Shown: positions 51,981 through 60,968, counted from the stretch's first letter. The stretch: DNA of 64,000 bases from an uncultured Chitinophagaceae bacterium (GCA_937873715.1 CALMYJ010000004.1:262722-326721); one strand, 5' to 3'. The notes: generated by a model not told the origin, from the letters alone. Made by a program: numbers and translations.

Positions 51981-53099
51981 TTACTCCCATTTAAAAATTT
52001 TGATGGCTGCGGCATACACTACAATACCCCAAAGCAGTAAAATGCCAATTTCGGTTTTTATCCCCCAAAGGCTTTCTCCTTCAAATGCAACGGCCCTCAT
52101 AGCATTGTTCAGGTGTGTTAGCGGCATCATTCTCGATATGGGCTGCAGCCATTTGGGAAAGGCTTCAATTGAAAAAAAAGTACCGCTTATTAAAAACTGT
52201 GGCAGGGTGATGATGTTGGCCAGTGGCGGTATGGTGCTTTCGCTTTTGGCCAGGCCACTTACAATAAACCCAAAACCCATAAATACCAGCAGGCCCAGGA
52301 AGCTAAGCAACAGCATGATGAGCAGGGTTTGAAAGCCGTGTACCAGTGTAAAGCCAAACAAAAAATGCCCAACCAAAATGATAACGATTGCTGTAAGCAT
52401 TTGAAATATTACCCTGGCCAGTGCTTCGCCCAGGATGATATATGGCCTGCTGATGGGGGTTGCAAAAAAACGCTTAAGCACTAGTGTATTCCTGAGGCTG
52501 AAAAACATAAAAGCTACGCCAAATACACCTGCGCTGAGTAAAGAAAAGCCAAGCTGACCGGGCAGGATGAAATCAATGGTTTTATAATCTCTTACCTGTT
52601 CAATATCTCTTGTATAATCAAAATCGGGTATGGCATACTCGGGCCTGTTTATATACTTTGTATTACTGATCTGGCTAACTATATTGTTGATAACAGGCAG
52701 CAGGGCAGGCCATTTATCATTGCTGGCTGTGGTGCTTTTGATAGAGTAGGTATATGCTGGTATGCTGGTATTGGTTTTCCGGATATCCAAAATCCCGGCT
52801 ATGCGGCCTTTTACCAGGCTGGTACGCAATTCTTTTTCTGTTTCAAAACTTACAATCCGAAGGCTTCTGCTGGCAAGGATAGAATCAAATAGTTCGTTAG
52901 ACGTGTCGCAGTCTTTATCTAATGCGATTCTAAAAACAGGGGTGCCGGCATTATTGCCGATAAATCCAAAAACCAATATAAATACAAAGGGAAAAACAAA
53001 GCTAAATACTACGGCAGATGGGCTGCGAAAAATAGAACGCAGGCTGGCACGGGTTATGGCCGTCATCGCCCTGAACTGGCTGAATGGTTGTGTACTCAT
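51981..53099 (-). CDS. ABC-2 type transporter permease
   Basis: A 372-residue permease from the ATG at 53099. One N-terminal helix (AVVFSFVFPFVFILVFGFI) is followed by a soluble loop of about 140 residues and five or six C-terminal helices. The typical ABC-2 stretch is GEALARVIFQMLTAIVIILVG followed by LLLSFLGLLVFMGFGFIVSG and MPLTHLNNAMRAVAF. Such permeases pair with an ATPase subunit, which is not adjacent here, so the partner is encoded elsewhere. Substrate is unknown. It is divergent from the toxin-antitoxin pair. Confidence 0.88.
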   Translation of the reverse strand: MSTQPFSQFRAMTAITRASLRSIFRSPSAVVFSFVFPFVFILVFGFIGNNAGTPVFRIALDKDCDTSNELFDSILASRSLRIVSFETEKELRTSLVKGRIAGILDIRKTNTSIPAYTYSIKSTTASNDKWPALLPVINNIVSQISNTKYINRPEYAIPDFDYTRDIEQVRDYKTIDFILPGQLGFSLLSAGVFGVAFMFFSLRNTLVLKRFFATPISRPYIILGEALARVIFQMLTAIVIILVGHFLFGFTLVHGFQTLLIMLLLSFLGLLVFMGFGFIVSGLAKSESTIPPLANIITLPQFLISGTFFSIEAFPKWLQPISRMMPLTHLNNAMRAVAFEGESLWGIKTEIGILLLWGIVVYAAAIKIFKWE

Positions 53100-53149
53100 A
53101 TCAGCAGGCAAAGCTATCGGAAAAACTGAGAAAAGAATTTTTTTATATC

Positions 53150-53183
53150 CGACAGTTGACGTAAATTGTGCGACAAATGACGT
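53150..53183. promoter_or_regulatory. Candidate operator: two 13-bp direct repeats before the antitoxin
   Basis: CGACAnnTGACGT occurs at 53150-53162 and 53171-53183, identical in 11 of 13 bases and spaced exactly 21 bp, two helix turns. The second copy ends 3 bp before the antitoxin ATG. An AT-rich -10-like TTATAT lies just upstream. Each copy is a near-palindrome (CGACA..TGACG). The arrangement fits cooperative binding by a helix-turn-helix antitoxin. Confidence 0.6.
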
Positions 53184-53186
53184 GTT

Positions 53187-53639
53187 ATGAAAAAGAAAGC
53201 TAAAAAAGCGGTTACATACAGCGTTGAGCCGAAGGTATCAAGGGTAGAAGAACCGGAAGCTGTATTTACAAAAACGGTGAGGGTGATACCCGCTTTAAAA
53301 GAATTTACGTATACCGATTTTAAAAAAATTGCGGATAAGGCGCCCTTTACCCAGGCTGAATGGGCCGCCATGTTGCATGTAAGTGAGCGTACGCTGCAGC
53401 GGTATGCCAAAAACAATGGCAGCTTTGCCTCTATCAATGCCGAAAGGGCCATGCAGTTGCATAAGGTTATACAGCGTGGTAAGGAGGTATTTGGCAGTAT
53501 TGATAAATTTTACACCTGGTTAAAGTCAAGCCCGTCGTCACTTGAGGGCAGGTTGTCTTTGCAGTCTCTTACTTCTGCCGAAGGCATACAACTGGTATTA
53601 ACACAATTGGGAAGAATAGAATATGGTATACTGGCATGA
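53187..53639 (+). CDS. Xre/MbcA/ParS-type antitoxin (DUF2384)
   Basis: A 150-residue antitoxin. The N-terminal 40 residues are basic and flexible. A helix-turn-helix follows (FTQAEWAAMLHVSERTLQRYAK), then the ParS/MbcA toxin-binding region (RAMQLHKVIQRGKEVFGSIDKFYTWLK without spacing) and a C-terminal tail ending GRIEYGILA. This is the partner type for RES toxins. Its stop overlaps the toxin start by four bases, typical of TA pairs. It probably also represses its own promoter through the repeats just upstream. Confidence 0.9.
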   Translation: MKKKAKKAVTYSVEPKVSRVEEPEAVFTKTVRVIPALKEFTYTDFKKIADKAPFTQAEWAAMLHVSERTLQRYAKNNGSFASINAERAMQLHKVIQRGKEVFGSIDKFYTWLKSSPSSLEGRLSLQSLTSAEGIQLVLTQLGRIEYGILA

Positions 53640-54094
53640 TAGTGTACAGGCTTGCAACCGCTTTATACAAAGATGATTTATCGGGTAACGGTGCCCGTAT
53701 TTTTGGTGGAAGATGGAATGCCCGGGATGTGCCGGTTTTGTATACTACTGAAAATATTTCGCTGGCTCTACTTGAAATACTGGTAAGGGCTGATAAATAT
53801 ACCATACCCGATACGTATCATCTTTTAAGGATAAAAATACCTGATACGGAGCCGGTAATCATTTCAAAAGAAAAGCTGCCTGCCGCCTGGAAAGACGATA
53901 TTATGTACACACAGTGGCTGGGCAACGAATTTGTACGGGCTTCCCAAGCCCTGGCGCTTAAAGTGCCATCGGCAGTGGTTGATGAGGAGCATAACTTTGT
54001 GCTGAATACAGGGCACAAAGATTTTTCAAAAGTAAAAATTACCGCAGCCTCTCCTTTTTTGTTCGACCGGAGGCTTTTTCTGTCTGATGAATAA
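53636..54094 (+). CDS. RES-domain toxin (NAD-degrading phosphorylase family)
   Basis: A 152-residue RES domain protein. The conserved core is visible: R21 in GNGARIFGGRWN, with R26-W27-N28, Y36 in VLYTTENISLALLEIL and E47 in the same helix, followed by the terminal ITAASPFLFDRRLF that carries the conserved serine. RES toxins such as MbcT destroy NAD+ when free of their antitoxin, stopping growth. Its start overlaps the antitoxin stop by four bases and its stop overlaps folK by eight, so the whole set may be one transcript. The key residues look intact, so it should be active. Confidence 0.9.
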   Translation: MIVYRLATALYKDDLSGNGARIFGGRWNARDVPVLYTTENISLALLEILVRADKYTIPDTYHLLRIKIPDTEPVIISKEKLPAAWKDDIMYTQWLGNEFVRASQALALKVPSAVVDEEHNFVLNTGHKDFSKVKITAASPFLFDRRLFLSDE

Positions 54095-54566
54095 AATTTA
54101 TTTATTACTCGGGAGTAATATGGGCAATAGCCGGGAGCAACTAAGTGTTGCTGCAGGGTATATTGAAAAACAGGTTGGTTTAATAAAAAGGCAATCATCA
54201 TTGTATGTTACGGCCGCATGGGGCCTGCGGCATCAGCCTGATTTTTTAAACCAGGTGCTGGTGGTGGAAACAACACTTACTGCAACGGAAACACTAACCA
54301 CAATCCTGCAGATTGAAAAAGTGATGGGCAGGGTACGTACTGTAAAAAATGCGCCCCGGGTGATTGATATCGATATCCTTTTTTTCAATAAGGAAATGAT
54401 AAACAAACCCAGCCTGGTAATCCCTCATCCGGAAATACCCAACCGCAGGTTTGTACTTACGCCATTAAATGAACTGGCGCCGGGATTTAAACACCCCTTT
54501 TTACGGCAAACTATACACCAACTGTTGAGGGATTGTACCGATATGCTGGATGTGAAAAAGTTTTAA
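54087..54566 (+). CDS. folK: 2-amino-4-hydroxy-6-hydroxymethyldihydropteridine pyrophosphokinase
   Basis: A 159-residue folate-synthesis enzyme. Family motifs are LLGSNMGNSREQLSVAA at the N-terminus, LNQVLVVETTLTATETL, and the nucleotide and metal region RTVKNAPRVIDIDILFFN, then VIPHPEIPNRRFVLTPLNEL. It transfers pyrophosphate to hydroxymethyldihydropterin. The ATG overlaps the last eight bases of the RES toxin gene, which is an unusual place for a housekeeping gene. The downstream deoxynucleoside kinase is a common folK neighbour in Bacteroidota. Confidence 0.95.
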   Translation: MNKIYLLLGSNMGNSREQLSVAAGYIEKQVGLIKRQSSLYVTAAWGLRHQPDFLNQVLVVETTLTATETLTTILQIEKVMGRVRTVKNAPRVIDIDILFFNKEMINKPSLVIPHPEIPNRRFVLTPLNELAPGFKHPFLRQTIHQLLRDCTDMLDVKKF

Positions 54567-54607
54567 TTGCACCGATGTGGTTTCAGCTTATTTTGCGCCT
54601 ATAGGAT

Positions 54608-55240
54608 ATGAAACACAATTTTGTAACAATAGAAGGGAATATCGGCGCTGGCAAAACAACACTGGCACATTTACTCAGCCGGCATTATAATGCAAGATTA
54701 ATACTGGAAGAATTTGCCGACAATCCTTTCCTGCCAAAATTTTACGATAATCCCAAGCAGTATGCTTTTCCGCTTGAGCTTTTTTTTATGGCAGAACGTT
54801 TTAAGCAGTTGAAAGATTTGCTGCAAACAAAAGACCTGTTTCAAAGTATTACTATCTCAGATTATTTATTTACAAAGTGTTTATTATTTGCAAAAGTGAA
54901 TTTGCCGGATGAAGAGTTCAGGCTGTATCAAAAATTATTTGATATTATCAACCAGCAAATCGTGATGCCGGATATTTTAATTTACCTCCATTCGCCTGTA
55001 AACAGGCTGCAGGAAAATATTCGCAAACGCAACCGTACCTACGAGCAAAGTATTGCCAACGATTACCTTTTTAAGCTACAGGAAACCTACACCCACTATA
55101 TCAGGCAACACAACCTTAAAACATTATTTGTGGATGCTTCTAATGCCGATTTTTTAGGAAACGAACTGCATTTAAAAGCTATTGTGGATGCGCTGGACAA
55201 AGAGTACGAGGATGGACAGCATTATATAACCTTGCCATAG
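54608..55240 (+). CDS. Deoxynucleoside kinase
   Basis: A 210-residue kinase of the dCK/dGK/TK2 family, salvaging deoxynucleosides to monophosphates. The P-loop is IEGNIGAGKTTLAHLL around residues 8-22. Further marks are LEEFADNPFLPKFY (substrate-binding E-F-x-x-N-P), FFMAERFKQLKDL and the lid arginines in ENIRKRNRTYEQSI. Substrate preference among purine and pyrimidine deoxynucleosides cannot be read. It follows folK with 41 bp between. Confidence 0.92.
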   Translation: MKHNFVTIEGNIGAGKTTLAHLLSRHYNARLILEEFADNPFLPKFYDNPKQYAFPLELFFMAERFKQLKDLLQTKDLFQSITISDYLFTKCLLFAKVNLPDEEFRLYQKLFDIINQQIVMPDILIYLHSPVNRLQENIRKRNRTYEQSIANDYLFKLQETYTHYIRQHNLKTLFVDASNADFLGNELHLKAIVDALDKEYEDGQHYITLP

Positions 55241-55277
55241 CGGTTGTATCTTTATACTTCACACAACACAGTTCCCA

Positions 55278-56507
55278 TTGAACCCAGCACTCAAAGAGGT
55301 TTTTCAAATCAGCGAATTCAGAAGTTTTTTATTTGGCAGGTTTGTTTTTATTATGGGCCTGCGTATGATGGGTACGCTGGTGGCCTGGTGGATGTACGAG
55401 CTTACCGGCGACCCTTTTTACATTGGTATGATTGGTTTGGCAGAAGCCATACCGGCCGTATCACTGGCATTGTATTCCGGCTATGTGGTAGATAAAAGCG
55501 ATAAACGAAAATTACTGGTAAGGGCTGTGTTGCTCTATGTCTTTTGCGTATTGATACTTTTAGGCGCTTCTACACAATGGTTCAATCATGCCTTTGGCAA
55601 AAAGCTGATTATTGCTTTTGTATATTCAGTTATCTTTTTTACCGGTGTAATCCGTTCTTTTTCCGGGCCTACATTTTCTGCAATTATTGCTTCCATAGTG
55701 CCCAGGCCCCTGCTGGTTACCGCTTCGCAATTAAGTTCAACCAGTTGGCTTGTGGCCAGTATTACCGGGCATGCTATGGCGGGTTTTTTAATAGCATGGC
55801 TGCAGGTAACCGGTACATTTTGTGTTATCATCAGCCTGGTTTTAACGGGTTTCTTTTTTGTGCGAAGAATAAAACAAAGGGCACCGGGCATCAGCAGCGA
55901 TAAGCGTACACTGGAGGCAGTTAGCGAGGGATTAAGGTTTGTGTATAAAACAAAAGAAGTGTTGGCAGCTATTTCGCTTGATATGTTTGCCGTTTTTTTT
56001 GGAGGCGCTGTGGCGATGGTGCCTGTTTTTGCAAAAGATATTTTGAAAGTGGGCCCGGTAGGTTTTGGCTGGCTAAATGCGGCCGCAGATATTGGGGCCA
56101 TCATTATGGTAATATGGTTAACCATAGCACCTATGCGCCGCAGGCAGGGGCTCAAATTGTTGATTGCAGTGGCAGGCTTTGGCCTGTGCATTATATTGTT
56201 TGGTATTTCAAAATGGTACTGGTTATCATTTGTGGCATTGTTAGTGAGCGGTGTACTCGATGGGGTAAGTGTGGTGGTAAGGGGTAATATTATGCAACTA
56301 AAAACTCCTGACGAACTGCGGGGCAGGGTAATGAGTGTGAACTCTATGTTCATCAATTCATCTAACGAAATAGGGCAGTTTGAAAGTGGGGTGGCAGCAA
56401 AACTAATGGGGGTGGTGCCATCGGTGGTATTTGGGGGTTGCATGACGGTGCTGGTTGTAGTGATTACATGGTTTAAAGCACCATCGCTGAAAAAACTGGA
56501 ATACTAA
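55278..56507 (+). CDS. MFS transporter (enterobactin exporter EntS-like/MFS_3 type)
   Basis: A 409-residue transporter with about twelve membrane spans. The A-loop motif GYVVDKSDKRKLLV between helices 2 and 3 is typical of MFS proteins, and the later GPVGFGWLNAAADIGA and MQLKTPDELRGRVMSVN stretches fit the MFS_3/EntS-like subgroup. Transport substrate is unknown; efflux is likely. The start is TTG at 55278; no in-frame ATG exists upstream and the next methionine is too deep inside. It follows the deoxynucleoside kinase by 37 bp. Confidence 0.85.
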   Translation: MNPALKEVFQISEFRSFLFGRFVFIMGLRMMGTLVAWWMYELTGDPFYIGMIGLAEAIPAVSLALYSGYVVDKSDKRKLLVRAVLLYVFCVLILLGASTQWFNHAFGKKLIIAFVYSVIFFTGVIRSFSGPTFSAIIASIVPRPLLVTASQLSSTSWLVASITGHAMAGFLIAWLQVTGTFCVIISLVLTGFFFVRRIKQRAPGISSDKRTLEAVSEGLRFVYKTKEVLAAISLDMFAVFFGGAVAMVPVFAKDILKVGPVGFGWLNAAADIGAIIMVIWLTIAPMRRRQGLKLLIAVAGFGLCIILFGISKWYWLSFVALLVSGVLDGVSVVVRGNIMQLKTPDELRGRVMSVNSMFINSSNEIGQFESGVAAKLMGVVPSVVFGGCMTVLVVVITWFKAPSLKKLEY

Positions 56508-56595
56508 CGCACTGTTTTTGGGGATAAGTAAGCATCGGCATCTGCCCTTTTATTGCGCTAAAATTACCGTACTTTATACCAGTAAATAATGAAAT

Positions 56596-57504
56596 ATGCA
56601 GCGTAGATATTTTATCCGTAACAGTAGTATCCTGTTAACAGCAATGGGCATTGGCGGCAGCAAAGCCATCGCTCAATTACTGGATGAGCCCGCCTGGAAG
56701 ATAACCATGCTTACCGACACTGCCGGTTACTTTACCGAAAGGGGGGGCACCATTTTGTTTTTACTCACCAAAGAAGGTTACGTGGTGGCAGATAGCCAGT
56801 TTCCGGATACTGCACAGCATTTGATAGACGAATTAAAACGGAAAAAAGCACAACCTTTCCGGCTATTGATTAATACACACCATCATGGCGATCATAGTGG
56901 CGGTAATATTGCCTTTAAAGGGCTAACGCAGCAGGTACTGGCGCATGAAAATGCAAAATTTAACCAGGAGTTTGTGGCCAAAGAAAGAAAAACGGAAGAC
57001 AAGCAATTATACCCCAATCAAACGTATACCGATACCTGGTGCGAAAAAATAGGTAAGGATGAAGTGTGCCTGCATTATTTTGGCGCAGGCCATACCAATG
57101 GAGATAGCCTTGTGCATTTTGTTAAACAAAATATTGTACACCTGGGCGATTTGTTTTTTAACCGCCGCCATCCTCATGTAGATAAAAATGCCGGCGCCAG
57201 CCTTACCAGCTGGATTACGGTTTTAGATAAAGCCCAGGCCACGTTTGGCACTAAAGCCAGGTATGTTTGCGGGCATGCCGCACCCGGCTTTGATGTACAG
57301 GTAAAACCTGACGAGTTAAAAATGTTTGGCGATTACCTGGGCAGGGTGCTCAATTTTACCGAAAGTGAAATAAGGGCAGGTAAAACGGTAGAAGAAATTG
57401 TAAAAGCTACTGCCCTGCCGGGCGAAAAAATATGGGTACTGCCCGACGGGTTAGAACGGCCACTGCGTGCCGCCTACCGGGAATTGACCGAGCCTAAAAA
57501 TTAA
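56596..57504 (+). CDS. MBL-fold metallo-hydrolase with Tat-like signal
   Basis: A 302-residue protein. The N-terminus (MQRRYFIRNSSILLTAMG) has a twin arginine and a hydrophobic stretch, suggesting Tat export. The zinc motif is H95-H100 in NTHHHGDHSGGN. Later ligands are GAGHTNGDSLVHF and VCGHAAPGFD, and the middle asparate in HLGDLFFNRRH. The family includes beta-lactamase-like and other hydrolases; resistance should not be inferred. It stands alone between the MFS gene and the leftward hypothetical. Confidence 0.87.
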   Translation: MQRRYFIRNSSILLTAMGIGGSKAIAQLLDEPAWKITMLTDTAGYFTERGGTILFLLTKEGYVVADSQFPDTAQHLIDELKRKKAQPFRLLINTHHHGDHSGGNIAFKGLTQQVLAHENAKFNQEFVAKERKTEDKQLYPNQTYTDTWCEKIGKDEVCLHYFGAGHTNGDSLVHFVKQNIVHLGDLFFNRRHPHVDKNAGASLTSWITVLDKAQATFGTKARYVCGHAAPGFDVQVKPDELKMFGDYLGRVLNFTESEIRAGKTVEEIVKATALPGEKIWVLPDGLERPLRAAYRELTEPKN

Positions 57505-57574
57505 TATTAGTCACCAGGAAAAATACAGAAATACTTTTATCCCTTGTTTTAAATAATTGGGTGAGCAAAGCTGT

Positions 57575-58054
57575 TTAAATTGTAGTAGCCATCGTTTCCT
57601 GTTGCAGCAGTTCAGCCGTATTTACATGTACCGATTGCAGCAGTTTTTCTTCCAGCATATTGGCAAATGCTTCAAAGTAGGCAATAGCATCCTCTTTTTT
57701 ATTGCGCTTCAGCCATCTAAAGCCACCTTCAAGATTTTGCAAAACAGCTTTATCGTCCAGGTATTCTATATGATGGATATCGGTAGGGGTTAGGCCAATT
57801 TCTTCCAGTTTTTTGATAAGCAGGGTAACGGGTGCTTGGGTAACAGGACAAAATTCTTCAGCAAGTTCGGTCCACTCCCCAATGCCGGTATGGGCATAGC
57901 GGAGTATTTCGCCTTCTGATAGTTGAGTAATTGTTTGCAGCAGGTTGCCACAATTGCAGGCACCATGGTGCCCCCAGGCATAGTGTGCTCCCCGGCGCAA
58001 ACGGGTAGCTGTATCTCTCAATGCTTGTATTAGCTCAACAGTAGGTGTAGCCAT
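57575..58054 (-). CDS. Conserved hypothetical protein with HHGxCNCG motif
   Basis: A 159-residue cytosolic protein I do not recognise. It is mostly helical. The N-terminal third carries HYAWGHHGACNCGNLLQ, in which H29, H30, C33 and C35 form a tight cluster, and a further Cys at 69. That looks like a metal site. The C-terminal half is an amphipathic helix bundle (FEAFANMLEEKLLQ). It is transcribed toward the MBL gene with a 70-bp gap and sits 90 bp beyond the end of leuS. Proteins of this look occur in Bacteroidota without a known role. Confidence 0.72.
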   Translation of the reverse strand: MATPTVELIQALRDTATRLRRGAHYAWGHHGACNCGNLLQTITQLSEGEILRYAHTGIGEWTELAEEFCPVTQAPVTLLIKKLEEIGLTPTDIHHIEYLDDKAVLQNLEGGFRWLKRNKKEDAIAYFEAFANMLEEKLLQSVHVNTAELLQQETMATTI

Positions 58055-58144
58055 AGCAGAATTTTTAATTAAAACAGCCGAAGGCTATATTTTGTTTACA
58101 CGGTTGTTGATTGCTTTTTAAAAAAAACAAATACCGGGTAAAAA

Positions 58145-60892
58145 TTACACCACCACATTCACCATTTTATTTTTTACATAAATGATTTTTTTGGGGGCTT
58201 TGCCCTCCAGCCATTTTTGTACAATATCGTTTTGCAGTACTAATTGTTCTACTTCGGTTTGCTGTAAATCCAGCGCAAGGTTAATATTGGTGCGTACTTT
58301 ACCATTGATGGAAACAGGATATTCTTTGGAAGATTCTGCTGTGTATTTGCTTTCGTATTGCGGATAAGCAGCATCCAGTATGCTGCCGCTGTTGCCCAAC
58401 TGGTGCCATAGCTCTTCGGCAATATGCGGTGCATAAGGGGCCAGTAAAACCAGCAGGGATTGCAGTATTTCTTTTTTATGGCATTTTAAATCGGCCAGTT
58501 CATTTACACAAATCATAAATGTACTCACTGCTGTATTGAAGCTGAAGCGCTCTGTATCTTCTTCAATTTTTTTGATGGTTTTGTGCAGCACTTTCAGCTC
58601 GGCATCAGTGGCAGTATCGGTGTTCCAAACTTTTCCTTTCTGTTCATCAAAAAACAGGCGCCAGAGCTTGCGCAAAAAACGGTGTACGCCTTCAATGCCT
58701 TTGGTATCCCAGGGTTTGCTTTGCTCCACCGGGCCGAGGAACATTTCGTACATACGGAAAGTGTCGGCGCCGTATTTATTACAAAGTTCATCAGGGTTTA
58801 CGGTGTTGTATTTTGATTTGGACATTTTTTCGGTTTCCACACCGCAGATGTATTTGCCGTCTTCTTCTAAAATGAATTCGGCATGTGCGAAATCAGGCTT
58901 CCATTTTTTGAATGCCTCAAGATTTAATTCAGTGCCATCAACAAGGTTCACATCAACGTGTATGGGAACGGTTTCGTAATTGTTTTTTAAACCTGCAGAT
59001 ACATATTTGTTTTCGCCGGTAACCCTGAATACAAACCTTGAGCTCCCCTGTATCATCCCCTGGTTTACCAGCTTCTTAAACGGTTCGTCGAAGCCGATAT
59101 GCCCTAAATCATACAAAGCCTTCGTCCACATTCGGCTGTACAATAAATGCCCTACAGCATGTTCGGTACCGCCGATATACACATCCACCTGCCCCCAGTA
59201 ATCGCTGGCCTGGCGGCTACAAAATTCGTTTTCGTTTTTGGGATCCATATACCGCAAAAAATACCAGGAGGAGCCGGCATAACCGGGCATGGTATTGGTT
59301 TCCAGTTCCTCTGCCACCCATTCGGGTATATTGGCCAGCGGGCCTTGTGCATCGGGGCCGGGGCCATATTTTTCCACATGTGGCAGTTGCAGGGGCAAAT
59401 CGTTTTCGCCTAATGGATACGCTATGCCGTTTTTCCAGGCTATGGGAAATGGTTCGCCCCAATAACGCTGGCGGCTAAACGCTGCATCCCTCATTTTATA
59501 ATTCACCTTACGGGTGCCAATACCCAGCGCTTCCATTTTTTGTATGGCCACTTCCATGGCCTCTTTCATCACCATACCGTTTAAAAAACCGCTGTTTTCC
59601 AAAATGGCCTCCTTGGTGGGGTTGGCTTCTTCGCCATTAAAATGACTGCCGATGATATTGGTAACAGGAATATTAAAATGTTGGGCAAATTTAAAATCCC
59701 TTTCATCGCCGCAGGGCACAGCCATAATGGCGCCGGTACCATAGCCGGCCAGTACATATTCGCTTATCCAGATGGGTATTTCCCTTCCGTCGAATGGGTT
59801 GATGGCATAAGCGCCGGTAAAGCAGCCGGTAATTTTTTTCTCGGCCATACGCTCCACATCGCTGCGGCTTTTTACATAAGCGATGTATGCTTCAACCGCA
59901 GCAGCCTGTGCTTCGGATTTTATTTCATTAATCAGTTCCAGTTCGGGCGCTACCACCATAAAGTCAACTCCAAAAATGGTATCGGGCCTGGTGGTATATA
60001 CCCTCAGTTTTTTATCGGTGTCTTTAATAACAAAATCAATCTCTGCACCACTCGATTTGCCAATCCAGTTGGTTTGCATATCCTTCATGGCATCACTGAA
60101 GTCGATGCGTTCCAGCCCTTCCAGCAGCCTGTCGGCATATTCGGTAATACGCAGGTACCATTGGCGCAATTTCTTTTTTACCACGGGATAGCCGCCACGT
60201 TCGCTAACGCCGTTTACCACTTCATCATTAGCCAGTACGGTGCCCAGGGCTTCGCACCAGTTTACTTCGCCATAGCCGCAATAGGCCAGGCGGCACTGCA
60301 TTAAAATATCCTGTTGGGTTTTTTCATCAAAGCCTTTCCATGCTTCGGCGGTAAATGGTTGCTGATAAGTGCTTACCGGTGTGGTATTGCCTTCGGTTTC
60401 AAATATTTTTACCAGTTCGGTAATTGGCCTTGCTGCATTGGCTTTGCGGTTGTAATAGGCATTAAAGAGTTGTAAAAAAATCCACTGTGTCCATTTGTAA
60501 TAATCGGGGTTGCTGGTGCGTACCTCACGGCTCCAGTCGTAGCAAAACCCAATTTTATCCAACTGGCTGCGGAAGGTGGCAATATTTTTTTCGGTGGTTA
60601 CGGCAGGGTGCTGGCCGGTTTCGATGGCATATTGTTCGGCAGGCAGGCCAAAGCTGTCGTAGCCCATGGGGTGCAGTACATTGTAGCCTTTAAGTCGTTT
60701 ATAACGGCTGTATATATCCGAAGCAATATAACCTAAAGGATGGCCCACATGCAGGCCGGCACCGCTGGGGTAGGGAAACATATCCAGCACATAGCATTTA
60801 GGCTTGTCGCTTTGGTTGTTTACGGTATAAATGTTTTTGTCCTTCCAGTATTGCTGCCAGTTTTGCTCTATCTCGTTAAACTTGTATTCCAT
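58145..60892 (-). CDS. leuS: Leucyl-tRNA synthetase
   Basis: A 915-residue class I synthetase from the ATG at 60892; the frame runs 30 residues further up but crosses the promoter region. The HIGH-like signature is PYPSGAGLHVGH at 41-52. The editing domain lies in the middle (TTRPDTIFGVDFMVVAPE). The KMSKS loop is EKMSKSKYNTVN near residue 685. The anticodon-binding helices and a C-terminal appendage follow. It charges leucine onto its tRNAs. No T-box or leucine-leader structure is visible upstream. Confidence 0.97.
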   Translation of the reverse strand: MEYKFNEIEQNWQQYWKDKNIYTVNNQSDKPKCYVLDMFPYPSGAGLHVGHPLGYIASDIYSRYKRLKGYNVLHPMGYDSFGLPAEQYAIETGQHPAVTTEKNIATFRSQLDKIGFCYDWSREVRTSNPDYYKWTQWIFLQLFNAYYNRKANAARPITELVKIFETEGNTTPVSTYQQPFTAEAWKGFDEKTQQDILMQCRLAYCGYGEVNWCEALGTVLANDEVVNGVSERGGYPVVKKKLRQWYLRITEYADRLLEGLERIDFSDAMKDMQTNWIGKSSGAEIDFVIKDTDKKLRVYTTRPDTIFGVDFMVVAPELELINEIKSEAQAAAVEAYIAYVKSRSDVERMAEKKITGCFTGAYAINPFDGREIPIWISEYVLAGYGTGAIMAVPCGDERDFKFAQHFNIPVTNIIGSHFNGEEANPTKEAILENSGFLNGMVMKEAMEVAIQKMEALGIGTRKVNYKMRDAAFSRQRYWGEPFPIAWKNGIAYPLGENDLPLQLPHVEKYGPGPDAQGPLANIPEWVAEELETNTMPGYAGSSWYFLRYMDPKNENEFCSRQASDYWGQVDVYIGGTEHAVGHLLYSRMWTKALYDLGHIGFDEPFKKLVNQGMIQGSSRFVFRVTGENKYVSAGLKNNYETVPIHVDVNLVDGTELNLEAFKKWKPDFAHAEFILEEDGKYICGVETEKMSKSKYNTVNPDELCNKYGADTFRMYEMFLGPVEQSKPWDTKGIEGVHRFLRKLWRLFFDEQKGKVWNTDTATDAELKVLHKTIKKIEEDTERFSFNTAVSTFMICVNELADLKCHKKEILQSLLVLLAPYAPHIAEELWHQLGNSGSILDAAYPQYESKYTAESSKEYPVSINGKVRTNINLALDLQQTEVEQLVLQNDIVQKWLEGKAPKKIIYVKNKMVNVVV

Positions 60893-60968
60893 TGTTTTTA
60901 TTTTAACAGTACGGTATGGATGGGCATGCCGTAAAAAAATATATTTGTTGCTGGTTTTTGGGCGCCGC

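Noticed and set aside
55586..56443. 285-residue minus-strand frame over the MFS gene
   Set aside because: Typical antisense shadow of a membrane-protein gene; sense frame has clear MFS motifs.
56596..57504. Beta-lactamase resistance gene
   Set aside because: The MBL fold is shared by many hydrolases; nothing specific to carbapenem or other lactam hydrolysis is visible.
59642..60304. 220-residue plus-strand frame over leuS
   Set aside because: Lies entirely within leuS, which is certain; composition is shadow-like.
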